Shown one piece after another: positions 44,481 to 55,189 of a stretch of DNA of 64,000 bases; position 1 is the first letter of the stretch, and the number at the start of each line of letters is the position of its first letter. The notes under the pieces are model-generated. The model did no database searches, had not been told where the DNA came from, and was given only the letters and a program-made list of their open reading frames with translations. The DNA comes from Aedes albopictus (Eukaryota; Arthropoda; Insecta; Diptera; Culicidae). The stretch is taken from the NCBI RefSeq assembly GCF_035046485.1, contig NC_085138.1, forward strand, positions 333,604,421 to 333,668,420, given 5' to 3'. Position numbers and translations under genes: made by a program.

Positions 44481-46244
44481 ATGCCAAAAACAACCCCCTC
44501 CTTAGATTGGAACCCAGCAGGACATCGCAGCAGAGGCAGACCCAAAGGCTGATGCTGGCGCAGCCTCAACAACGAAATCGCCAATTCTTCGCCACCATTC
44601 TCCTGCAATCAACCGAAGATAGTCCACAATATGGCAATTGAACTAAAAAGCATAGATATGTATTTCCAGGATATTTCTGATAGATCACCCCATGGCATAC
44701 ATTTTTTTAATTGCTACTACTCATTGACAAGACAAAATTTACAAACAGTGAGCTGAGCTATGATATTAAGATTGTTATGCACCAAAACAATTTATACTGC
44801 ATTGAAATCACAGCACATGAACGTATATAATTCGCATGACACCAGAGTCTTGTTCGCTCCAAGATCTGAATCGGAAATCTCAAGCACTTCCTTTCCGCAC
44901 TCAAACCACAAAACGATCCTCATTTTTTTCATCTCGGTACGTAGTTTCCAACCAAACAAAAGGTGGATCTGTTTTGGTTCGCTTGATTGCCAATGTGAGC
45001 AGCAAAGTAGATGTTTTCATCCTGAGCTAGCAAACAATTCAATCTCGTTCCCGTTTTCGTCGACCAACAACAACAGACCAGTACCTACCGTCTGTCCTGG
45101 ATTACGCTATATCTTGAGGTTGTATTTTACAATTTTTTACGACAACCCGACTTAAGTCTCCGGTGTCAAACAAAAACTTTAATTATTGGGAGAATCATTG
45201 CTTTCTGGTGCGCTGTGCAAACCAATCGAAATCGGATAACCCACCAGGAGAACAAGCCCATCAGGTAGGACCGAGCCGAGACCATGTGTTCATCTTGTGT
45301 TGTCCCTGCTCCTGCTGCCGCGCCGTGTGGCTGCTGCTGTGGGAGCTGATGGCCATTGTTTGAGCTTGTGGGACTTGTGTGTTTATGCCAAACAAAAACA
45401 CCTCTTTGTGGCCCCTTTTCTGTCCGTGCCGGGATGTTCTTCGGAAAAAGGATTAATCCTGATGACAATCGGGACTCTTGTTTGCTTGCTACCCCTTTTT
45501 TTGTCGTCGCTCTCCGTGTGTAGGATCCTCGTGTGTCGTCGTCTTGAGAACCCGAATCGGTTAGTAAACTAGGGAAAGGTGCGCCGGAACGGCTCTTCGT
45601 ATTGTCATTGGTTTGGTTGCTTTGCTCAACGGATTCCCCGAAGGAAGAAGCTACTACTTAGAACAATACGATTGATGACCAGAGGCGTAACTAGATACCA
45701 GAGGGGCAGGATTAACTATTAAGCAAGACGACGCTGATGGTGTCTAGGTTTGATTCCCGGTCGGACCTCTACTATATCCCAGAGGAAAAAAAGAAGTGCC
45801 ACCTTTTAACCTGCCCACACTGCTTACACCACCGATGGAAAACGCAAAAAAGATTGGATTGGAACTAAATTCTTTTTCAATAAATGACTACCCGAACCAT
45901 CCACACCCGGTGTCCTCCCTGCTCCCTGAATCACTCGGATGGGTTCAACTTTCGAAACAATGAATTCTGCCGACTTGGGTAGGAACGGATTAGGACCCCT
46001 AGTTGAACTGTTGTTGTGTGTCACTGTCATCTCCGGTTCGGTCCGAATCTAACTAGGTCGCCTTAACTTTAATGGAAAATTCAATCCTGGCCCAGAATTA
46101 CCGGCGATGATTACATTCGGGGAAGGACTGTTTTCGACACGCACACACACACACAAACGCCCATACCCAAGGAAAGGATACACCTGGATCAACGAACGAG
46201 AATTGCAATTTTGTTCGACATGTTCTCGATTGGTTTCCATTGTG
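44481..46244. other. Non-repetitive island with a SINE-head fragment
   Basis: No gene recognised. A tRNA-derived piece (ctaggtttgattcccggtcgg, about 45725-45770) resembles the Feilai head. cagaggcgtaactagat at 45684 resembles a transposon end. There is a (ca)n run at 46140-46157. Confidence 0.35.
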
Positions 46245-46247
46245 TTA

Positions 46248-46412
46248 GGGTTCATTCACAAATGTCATAACGCCAAAATTGGCCTTTATTGACACCCACC
46301 CACCCCCTCGTTACACTGTTTGTATGGAGAAAAAATATTTTTGTTCGAGCTGTAACACCATGAAGGACACCCACCCACCCCCTCCAGCGTTATGACATTT
46401 GTGAACAAGCCC
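46248..46412. mobile_element. PIF/Harbinger-like MITE (165 bp)
   Basis: Ends GGGTTCATTCACAAATGTCA and complement GGGCTTGTTCACAAATGTCA, both continuing into taacgc. TTA on both sides (46245-46247 and 46413-46415). The interior has two copies of gacacccacccaccccctc. Confidence 0.85.
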
Positions 46413-46415
46413 TTA

Positions 46416-46904
46416 TCGATTGTGGTGCTGATGGTGGTGGTGGTGATGATGCTGCTGCCTTCTGTGTTTGCCGTAAAAGTCTGTAATAACAACTTTGTTC
46501 GGTAGAAACTTGTCAAAGTATGTTGGTTCATCGAATTAAGTTGTACCATCAACTCGGATGGTTCTGTATCATGGCTCTGAAGGTAGGTGAAAGCCATTGA
46601 CAAGGTACGCAGTTGGATTATGATTATGAGCTCGGATTTGGGCTTCTGGGCTAGATTGGAAACTGGATTACCGGGCTTTCGAAGTAGGTGAAGTGTGATA
46701 ACCGTGCTGTGAAGGTGAAACTCTAATCAGATGACTCGATTAGTGCAGTTTGCGTGCAGTACAAAGATGGAATTTGGATAAAATTTCCCGGAAATTTATT
46801 CAATTAAATTAGGATTAAAATTATTTTTGATTGAAATACTGATATAGTTACTCTGAGGAGCCATTTTTTTCCTTCTAAACCATAGGTGGATAATCTGCAA
46901 ACAG
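46416..46904. other. No gene recognised
   Basis: Short GGT/GAT trinucleotide run near 46425-46450; otherwise AT-rich and featureless. Confidence 0.3.
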
Positions 46905-47423
46905 ACACTCTAACATCAAGGATAGGATAGTGTGGGGCTGACGCCGTCTTGTACTACAATAGAAAAAGCCAGGACTACTCTCTCCTCGTACCCACTAAAA
47001 CACATTCCTATGGTCGGCAAACCCTACGTCTCTCCGCAACCACCAAGAAGGTGTTGCTTCTGAGAGGAGCTAGTGCACATCGCACCCTCAAGGTTAGCTG
47101 CGTAGCCTGCAGCAACGAACATCGATGACTCGCTCGGAAGAGTCCATCACGATAACATGCTGGCGCTTAGCCAGTTTCCCGAGTGGTCCTCACCACTCCC
47201 TTTGTCCTTGGAAGGCGGGCAGGGTCAACCCCGCCCACGCACAACTGCTTGGCAGACATCAACAACTGATGCACACGTGCAACCCGATCTAACCTGCCCG
47301 TAAGGAAGGGTATCACTACCCTTCAGGGCTTATCAGATGCCCCCGTAGGTTGCAGACAGCAGGATCTCCACCTACCCCGGCCCTTACTGGGGACCCCGTT
47401 CCAACCGCGGGCTCGGATCCAAC

Positions 47424-48590
47424 TCAGTAGACCGATGCCACGACAGTACTGCTACCGGGACTTCCTCTCCGCGGCCACTTAATCGTTGTAAGGGTCATTC
47501 TCGACCGCAGGGCACCGGTATGACCTACGAAGCTGACTTCGAACCCATGGACCTCTTGTACCACATCTGAACTAGCCATTCTCCGAGTCCACGCGCCACC
47601 TCTTCTGTAGCTCCCAGACAATATGGATGATAGCCGTTGAAACGGCGTTCCAGCCCAACTCATCCCTACACGTCCTCTGGACCAAATTGTCCGGAGTTGT
47701 GTCCTCCCCGCATGTGGCAAGCATGCGGTCACGCATTGTGCGAAAACTTGGGCACACGAACAAAACGTGTTCCGCCGTTTCCTCTAAACCATTGCGCACT
47801 GGGCATTCGGGAGAATCCGCATGCCCGAAACGGTGAAGATACTGTCGGAAGCAACCAGGTGGAATGTAACTTCCCCATGGCACCTATTAATCCAACTATC
47901 TACCCTCGGTATCAACCTATGGGTCCACTTTCCTTTGATGGAACTGTCCCACGCGCGCTGCCAATTGACCATAGCAGCCATTGTGGTGAGCCAGCTCCAG
48001 TTTCCTGGACCGCATCCACGCCTCCATAAGTCCACAACCTTGATCGAGTGGTCGGTTCACCTCCTCGATCGTTTCACCGTAGACTTCGAGCGACATGTCG
48101 TCGGCAAATCCGACAATCTCCCCCCCCCCCCCACTGGTTACTCTAACCTCAACACCTCGTCGTACATGACATTCCATAACACCGGACCCAGGATGGAACT
48201 TTGCGGGACTCCTGAGGTTATGTGAAAGCACTTCCGACCCACCTCTGTATCGTAAACTAGTACTCGATTCTGAAAGTAGCTTTCGAGAATCTTGTACAGG
48301 TACCCCGGTATCACCAGACGCAAGAGCGCATCGGCAACAGCAGACCAGCTGGCGCTATTAAACACATTCCTTACATCCAGAGTCACTACCGCACAGAAAC
48401 GAATTCCCCTCCTCTTAGGCTCGAGTGCTTTCTCGGCGGTTTTTGTAACCGACAAGATAGCGTCTACGGTGAACGTCCCCTTTCGGAAGCCGTACTGGAT
48501 ATTCGAAAGACCATTTTCGCCCTCGGTGAAGCTCAACTTTCTATTGAGGATGATATTTTCGAGCACCTTCCCCGCCGTGTCTATCAAGCA
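47424..48590 (-). pseudogene. R1 ORF2, RT catalytic core to C-terminus
   Basis: The RT core lies in 48138-48590 (DTAGKVLENI, GFRKG, TLDVRNVFNSASW in place of the usual D-x-FN, SGVPQ). The frame changes near the 13-C run at 48120-48132, after which GFADDMSLEVYG follows. At about 48005, RSRKLELAHH is followed at once by the region VNWQRAWDSS, so the segment usually between them (thumb and connecting region) has been deleted. The C-terminal finger at 47572-47883 has FGHADSPECPVR, where Arg replaces the second Cys of the usual CPxC. Non-functional. Confidence 0.82.
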
Positions 48591-48596
48591 TATTGG

Positions 48597-49028
48597 CACA
48601 GACAAACAGACGTAATACCTTGAACGATTTTCATGGAAATCCATCGCCCAGTTCACACTATCATCACCTGGTGGAAAAGTTGCACGAATCACTGTGTTGT
48701 GCAATATCGCCAACAGAAGACGCTCGTGTGAAACGTCAAACGCATAGAAAAACGATGCGCGCGCCTCTGGTTGTGAAAGCCACAACTACCCAAGCAACAC
48801 ACATGTTATATAAGAGTAACGACAGCGCATGTTTTGGTTTTATAGAAGTAAATTCGATGTTATTTCAACATTGTGTTAGAATTACGTAAAATAAACTCCT
48901 ATACAACCAGAACTTGCGCTGTCGTAACTGTTATATAACATGTGTGTTGCTTGGGCATGAAAATTAAAAATGTTCTTTGAAAGCGTAGTCGATGGAAATT
49001 TCGCAAATATTACGTCTGTTTGTCTGTG
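48597..49028. mobile_element. Non-autonomous DNA transposon in R1 (432 bp, host to a second MITE)
   Basis: The ends are perfect inverted repeats of 20 bases, starting CACAGACAAACAGACGTAAT. The 7-bp target ATATTGG is duplicated exactly (48590-48596 and 49029-49035). Removing the element and one ATATTGG rejoins R1 AYRPI to CLIDTAG in frame. A 7 to 8-bp TSD and CA-starting ends suggest a hAT- or P-like superfamily, undecided. Confidence 0.88.
48789..48955. mobile_element. MITE nested inside the 432-bp element (167 bp)
   Basis: Ends CCCAAGCAACACACATGTTA and its inverse. The inverted repeat is about 57 bases long with few mismatches (ctgtcgta and gcgct inside). It lies within the element at 48597-49028, so it must be the later arrival. 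I found no convincing TSD (flanks aacta and catga). Confidence 0.8.
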
Positions 49029-49383
49029 ATATTGGTCTATATGCCGACGGGTCTCTGGGTGATTTCCCCGCCTTTGGCAATAGTACCAGGCTCTGCCTCT
49101 TCCAAGCTTCTGGGAAAACTCCCTCGTCCAGGCATTTCTGCATAGCAGACCTGAACATCTCGGGAGGCTCTGCAATAGCTACTTTTAAAGCTATAGGTTC
49201 GGAACTCCGTCGGGACCTGGGACCTTACCTACGCTAATGGACTTTGCAAGTTGACCCTCTCCTCATCGCCAGCCCCAGTCCCCGGCTGTCCTACGAAAGG
49301 AGGCCAAGGACTAGGATCATGACGCGGAAAAAGCCCCTCGATGATCCCCTCCAACATCTCTGGAGCAGAGTTGCTCTCTGTCA

Positions 49384-49801
49384 CTATCAATGGTACATAG
49401 GTTAACCGCCGATTTTATAGGCTGACTGCGATCCAAGTCAGCGTGTGCTGTGTTGAGTCACCGTCACTTTTCTTTTCCCATCACAACTGGACTGATTGCG
49501 ATGGCGGGTAGATATCACTGATAGGCCATCTACGAAAAACGCTTAAAAATCAAAATAAACACTTAAAGTGATTAAATTTGAATATATGGTACAGAATAAT
49601 AAATTTTGTATGTTGGTCATTAAACGTTTTGAGTTTTGGATAAAATCGCAAAAATATCAGTTCAGTTGCTATGATAGTGCTCTGGAGTATGGGTCAGTAT
49701 CAAGTCGTTGCCGGTCACTATCGTTTTGATATTGATCGGCCCACAGTGATAGTGACGATGGTGCAAAATCAGTAGTCAACTGACATGACTGATATTTGTC
49801 A
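49384..49801. mobile_element. Probable insertion or replacement within the R1 copy
   Basis: R1 coding is recognisable up to about 49390 (TESNSAPEMLEG) and again from 49803 (PPAYWW), but the 410 bases between do not match the corresponding stretch of the plus-strand R1 copy at 58625-58860. TGTCA occurs at both junctions (49379-49383 and 49797-49801). The identity of the segment is unknown. Confidence 0.45.
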
Positions 49802-50085
49802 GCTCTGGTCGGTCCACCAGTAAGCCGGTGGCCTCCCATTTCTAGGGTGGACTCGCCTAGGCACGTGAGAGCACCGCTGCCAGCTCGTCGCCAGGAGGAG
49901 CCGTGAGGAGCCAAACTTATATGAAACGATAAGAACACCTTTGAAATATTTACCACATAAGCATTGAATCGAAATATTAAACATAAATACACTGACTGTA
50001 CATGTGAGAAATGATTGACTATCAGATTTTTAATCAATGCCGTTGAGACATTTTTAAAGAACTAAAAAGAGTTGCTTCGGCTAAC

Positions 50086-50119
50086 ATCTTCTTTTTCTTG
50101 GCGTTACGTCCCAACTGGG
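50086..50119 (-). mobile_element. Feilai-type SINE tail fragment
   Basis: cttctttttcttggcgttacg followed by tcccaactggga is the complement of the SINE 3' end. Confidence 0.5.
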
Positions 50120-50225
50120 AACGTCCGGGACTACCTAGAAGACATTGTTTCGGAAAGGGGCTATCGCACATCGCGCCCTCTAAATTAGCTGCGTAGCCTT
50201 CCAGCAATGAACATTATGACGCAAT
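50120..50225 (-). mobile_element. R1 3' fragment, part 1
   Basis: Matches 47030-47140 of the larger R1 copy (gcgcacatcgc-type word, ttagctgcgtagcct, cagcaa-gaacat). It continues at 54332 after a 4.1-kb insertion. Confidence 0.75.
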
Positions 50226-50439
50226 CATTGGCGTAGCTAGGGGGGTTCCAGGAGTACCTGGCACCCCCTAGAACAAATTTGCCACCCCTAGATTTTTTTC
50301 TTGGCCGACACCCAAAATTTAAAACTTAGCACAATAATTCTAACATTTATTAATTACACATTTCAACAAAACTTAAGCACACCCAGAATTACTTGTATAC
50401 TTGTTGTACGATTTGGCGTTTGGGATATTGGTAAGAACA

Positions 50440-52330
50440 ATCAACAGACTTCTCTATGGATTTCTCCAGAAAAACCTCTATCTATTCATACAGTGATTTC
50501 TCTAGGCTTCCTTATGGATTCCTACCAATTTGTCTTTCAATAAACTTCCCTTAGGTAGGATCCAGTCCTGATGGGGTTTTACATACTAGAAATTTCTGCA
50601 GAGATTGGTCCAAAAATTTCTCCTAGGATTTCGTTGGAAATTCTTACTTTGATACTTCTAGGAATTCTTTTAGGTTTTCCTCTAAAAATTTCAATTGGGA
50701 TTCCTTCAGGAATTCCTGGCGGGATTATTCAAGACAATCTTCCTGGGAACCCTTCAAAAGTTTCTCCGGTGATTCTTTCAGGAATTCCTTCAGAGATTTT
50801 ATTCAGAGATTCTTCCAGAAATTTCTTATGGAATTCCTCCAGGAGCTTATACAGGGGATGGCCAAAATGTTTGGGATAGGCAGCTTTTTTTCTCCCACAA
50901 AAAAATTCAACATGCTGTAACTTTTCATAGAGTGCATAAAAAAATCTCAAATTTGGGCTCCAGAAATTTCTCCTGCGATTCCATCAGTGATTTCTCTAGT
51001 ATACTTCAACCGACTCTTTCAAGGAGAACTGTAGGTAATCCTCCAGGCATTTGTTAGAGGAACTACTTTTAGGATACCCCCGGCATTCCTGATTCTAGGA
51101 TTTCTCTAAGAGCTTTCTCCTGGCTTTTTTGCTGGGATCTTTCCAGGCAAACTTCCTAGAATTCTTGCAGAAATTCCTTTGATTGTTATAACACGGATTT
51201 CTCCAAGGACTCATCCAGGACTCGTTCAGAGATTTTATCCAAAGATTCTTCCTGAGATTCCTTCTGAAATTCCTCCTGCGATTCATTCAGGGCCTTCGTT
51301 ATAAAATCTTCCAAAATACCTTTACCGGTTCTTGGAGGGACTTCACTAGGTATACCAAGGATGATTTTATTTTATTGGATTCTCCCAGGCATTTTCTGTA
51401 TAGTTTCCTCCAGCAATTCCTCCTAGGATTTATGCTGAGATTTCTACAATGATACATCACAGAATCCTTCTAATAATACCTTCTGAGATTTTTCCTGTGA
51501 TTTCTTCAGAAGCTCTCCAGTGATTCCTCCATGAATTTTTATTCAAGATATTATATCCAAGAATTCTCTCATAAGCTACTCATGCTCTTACTCCTGGAAT
51601 TTCAGCTGGATTTTTCAAGCTGTTCCTGCTGTGGTTATTCCATCAATTCCTCCTAGGACTCCTCCAAAAATTCTTACTGAAATACCTACCGGAATTCTTC
51701 TAGAGATTCTTCTAAGAATTTCTCCAGAAATTCTTCCAAAACCTTACTGGGATTATTCAAGACCATCTTTATAGGAGCCTTGCCTTCAGTGTTTCCTTCT
51801 GGAAATCCTAAAGGATTTATTTCCTGGGATTTCTCCAAATATTTATCATTAGACTTCTCCAGGAAGCCCTCTTGACATTCATCCAGGAACTCCTCCTGGG
51901 ATTCCAGTAGCGATTCCTGGTGCCTCTAATGTTTCAGCAATGCTTCCTAGGTCTCCTCCAGAAATTCTGATTGTGATATCTGCAGGAACTTCTCTAGGGA
52001 TTTCTTCTGGCATTCTTGCTGGGATTCTTCTAGGCAATTTTAATTGGATACTTTCAGAAACGCCTTTGATTCGTCCAGGGTTTTTTCTAAGACTCATCCA
52101 GGAGATCCTCTAAAGTGTTTATTCATGAATTACTCTAGAAATTTATCATGATATTACTCCTGGAGCTCCTCTAGGCCTTCTTCAAGGAATTTCAGCTGAA
52201 GAAATCCCAATATAAATCTTTAGAGGATTCCTTAAACGAATTTCGGGAATAGCTGGAATTTCCAGAGAAATCCTAGGAGGTATTACTAGAAAAATCTCTA
52301 GTGAAATTCAACAGGAATGTACGGGAAAAA
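50440..52330. repeat. 24-bp-type degenerate GGAATTCC array inside the hAT-like element
   Basis: Continuous ggaattcctt, ccaggattt and agattcttc wording. Several 60 to 100-codon open frames with Ile-Pro-Gly periodicity result from it. Confidence 0.7.
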
Positions 52331-52375
52331 CTTGTAATTAATTAGAAGGCACAGAATATTGCTAATTGACAAATT

Positions 52376-52432
52376 TAGAGATGGGTGGGATTCGAACCCA
52401 CGATTCCGTGTTCGCTAGACCGCAGTATGGCA
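52376..52432 (-). repeat. tRNA-like 3' half
   Basis: The minus strand reads cgtgggttcgaatcccaccc, a closed T-arm with a canonical B-box, preceded by gcggtctagcgaacacgg. A 5' half is not convincing. SINE-derived or tRNA pseudogene. Confidence 0.45.
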
Positions 52433-52659
52433 ATTTCTTTGCGAGTTCCTTCAGCGTGATTTTTTTTTAATTTCTGCGGTAGTTTCATTGGAATTTAATT
52501 TATTTAATTTCTTTGGATTTTTTTATATTTTCAATGGCTATTCTTCTAAAATTATTTTATCAATTTTTTTCAGTTGTTTTTTTTTTAATTTCTCTGGCAA
52601 TTTTATCGTGATTACTTTTGCAATTCTTTATGATTTGATTCTATTTATATCTATTGCTT

Positions 52660-54110
52660 CCGAAAATTGCTGAAGTGGAAATTCAGAAATTCTAAACTGG
52701 ACTTGCTTGAAGAAATCCTATGAAATTCACGGAAAACTTCCTGACAAATTCCCAAAGAAATTACTGAAAAAAATTCCATCAAAATTACCTTAGAACATTC
52801 AAAGTAGTTTCAAAGGAATTCATATTAGAATTACCAGTAAAATTCCTGAAGTAAATATTTAGGCTTTTTGTTTTAATTGGCTAAATCCAATCTCAAAATA
52901 AATTGCCTAAATATATTCTATAAAAAAATTTCACAAACATTAACGAAAATAATTTCGAAAAAATTTTCAAAAAAAAATCCGAAATCATCAAAGGAATTCT
53001 TGAATAAAATTTTGAAATAATTCTAAAAGTAATTGTCGTAGTATCACCGTGACATAATTTTGAAAGAACCACCAAAGATTTTTTAAAATAAATTCTCGAA
53101 GGAAATCTTTATGAAATTTGCCAAATCAATTTCCAAAGGAATAACCAAGTTCCCAAAGTAATAATCGAGGTTTTCCAATATTGCTGATAAAATTCCCAAA
53201 TAAATTTTCAATGCAAGTAATATCGGAATTGCCGAAGGTTCTAAAACTATCTGCAGCAGGAATTTCTTAAACTTAAATATTTTTTTATCTGTATAACGAG
53301 ATTTTTAGCCGTAGGCTAGTTCATCTCAGGACCCACGCTTTACTTCCCTTCCTACTCACATTTTGCGAGTTTGTCGGGAGTGGGATTCGATCCCAGGTCC
53401 TCGGCGTGATAGTCAAGTGTTCTAACCATCACACCAGGTCCGCTTTACTTCTTAAATAATTACTGAAGAAATCTAGAACAATTGTTCTAAAGAATGTTCA
53501 TTAAAATTATAGATGCGGTTTATAGAAGAATTTCTTTGTTTTCGAAGGAATTGGCGAAGGCATACCGAATAGTATACATAATTAAAGTCCAAAAATCGAG
53601 GAAAATTCTAAAAAAAGTAAAATGATTTGCCGAAGACATTTCAAAAAAAAAAAATTGTGAGGAAGTTCTCAGAGTCATTGTCGAATGAAATACCAAAGGC
53701 TTTACTAAAAGAACTTTAAAAATTAAATATCAATGGAGTGGCTGACATTAACAAAACAATGCTTGAAAGAATACTAATTGGCGAAAGAACTCCCGAGAAA
53801 ACATTTCAGGAGATTTGCCAATGAAATAAAACCCAAATAAACTCGTAATGGAATTTATGAAGAAATTTTCGAAGATGTTGCCGATAAAATTTTCAAAAGA
53901 TCCGTGAAAGGTGTTTAGTATCAATTTCTAAACATATAATCAAATAAATTCTTAAAGAAATTGCCAAAGGGGATCCAATGATATTACCGAAGAAATTTGC
54001 CAAATCCAAAGGAATTACTACAGAACAAGTCTTAATTGAAATAGTTTGCAAAACAATTTCCAAAATACAAATTACATGTATTACACGCAATCAAGTTATC
54101 AATTTTCCAA
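52660..54110. repeat. AT-rich, more eroded part of the GAAATT array
   Basis: gaaattc, aaattcc and aaatttc words recur, but the period is blurred. It is interrupted by the tRNA-like sequence at 53365-53445. Confidence 0.45.
53365..53447 (-). repeat. tRNA-like SINE head
   Basis: Minus-strand gcggacctggtgtgatggtt, later gactatcacgccgaggacct and gggatcgaatcccactc. Closely similar to 42968-43035 on the plus strand. Confidence 0.6.
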
Positions 54111-54331
54111 ACCTCACATCAGTACAACGGTTTGGATTTTCGAAAAAAAAACTGTTCTTTAAAATATAGCGCGTTTAAATTTCCGTTGTATTTTTTTTTT
54201 CTGAGACGCAGTACATCATTATACTAAGAAATTGAGGGTGAATCGGTGTTTCCTTTTACAAAAAGAAGCAAAATAACCCAGAAGCCACTGAAACTGGCAC
54301 TCTCTAGGAAAAAATCCTAGATACGCCAATG

Positions 54332-54719
54332 GACGTAATCCTTTAGTAGGACACCAAGGTATTGTGCTGGCGCATTGCCAGCTTCTCGGGTTGCTTTACT
54401 GCTTTCCTTGTTCTCGGACAAGGACTGATACCCCGTGCACCATGATTTGATCTTCTAAAGACTATGGCCCAGTCATCTAGCAGAGAAGTACTTGTCGAAA
54501 TGTGAGCTTCACCTGCTCCGGACCTTGGACTCGGATCTAACCCAGATTACCAACGCCTCGACCGCAACACTACCAGGATGTTCTGCGCGCGGCCACTTTT
54601 TCACTATAAGGGCCGAGTTTGATCTGCGTAGCCTACTTCGAACCCTTGGACCGTCTCTCGATTAACACCTGAACTAGCCACTGCTCGAGTCCACGCGCCA
54701 CTTCCTCTGTAGCTCGTTT
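54332..54719 (-). mobile_element. R1 3' fragment, part 2
   Basis: Matches 47150-47620 of the larger R1 copy in the same orientation (gtgctggcgca-ttgccagc, gcggccacttt, cgagtccacgcgccac). It includes the end of ORF2 and the 3' untranslated part. Confidence 0.8.
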
Positions 54720-54723
54720 TTAA

Positions 54724-54838
54724 CCCTTCAGCGCGGGCGCTGTTGTAAAAAGTACAACACTGCCAAAAAACCTCGCTTTTCGTATACAGCGCGAGCGCGG
54801 TGCAGTTTCGGTTGTTTGATGGCGCGCGTCCTGGAAGG
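54724..54838. mobile_element. TTAA-flanked piggyBac-like MITE (115 bp)
   Basis: TTAA on both sides (54720-54723 and 54839-54842). Ends CCCTTCAGCGCGGGCGC and complement CCTTCCAGGACGCGCGCC are imperfect inverted repeats. Internal palindromes gtaaaaagtac and gcgcgagcgcg. Confidence 0.7.
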
Positions 54839-55189
54839 TTAAACTTACCTCACCGGTCAGACTTAAGCCTGAGTGTATCGGGGCAGCAGGGATTACAGTC
54901 ACAGGGTACGACACCCCCCCCCACCCCTCACTTGCGAGTCAGTCACGTAGTCGCTGGCTGAGAATATGACTACTAACCCCAATTCAAGGTGTCATGTGAC
55001 CCGTGCCGATGAATTTGTGATCGAGGGGGTGAAAAAGATGCTCGATCTTTAACGGAGCCTGTGGGGTATTTGGGCACCCCCCACAGTATTTCGTCTCTTA
55101 CCGCGTTAATGCAGGGCTCTGACATGGTGGGTCTCTTTTCCCGTGCTACTCGTGGGATTAAGCATGAAAAACTCAAGTAAAAACAAAAT

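Larger units (their letters stand above)
46905..49905 (-). mobile_element. R1-clade retrotransposon, internally deleted and invaded
   Basis: The minus strand encodes, in order: PRRVHPRNGRPPAYWW (49805-49870), EMLEGIIEGLFPRHD (about 49320-49365), KVPGPDGVPN, GVFPEAWKRQSLVLLPKAG, AYRPI, CLIDTAGKVLENIIL, QYGFRKGTFTVDAI, SGVPQSSILGPVLWN, the catalytic GFADD, then a jump to VNWQRAWDSSIKGKWTHRLI, and the C-terminal CCHC-like region. A 3' untranslated part extends to about 46905. Orientation and order are those of R1 ORF2. Two insertions (one certain) and one internal deletion break it. Confidence 0.85.
50226..54331. mobile_element. hAT-like element (4106 bp) packed with degenerate repeat
   Basis: The left end CATTGGCGTAGCTAGG and the complement of the right end CATTGGCGTATCTAGG match at 15 of 16 positions. 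Flanking octamers are GACGCAAT (50218-50225) and GACGTAAT (54332-54339), a TSD with one change. The R1 3' sequence is continuous across the junction once the element is removed. The interior holds no transposase but a long 24-bp-type repeat and two tRNA-like pieces. Confidence 0.8.

Noticed and set aside
45684..45700. cagaggcgtaactagat as a hAT end pairing with 9462 or 50226
   Set aside because: No inverted partner with matching flanking octamers was found for it.
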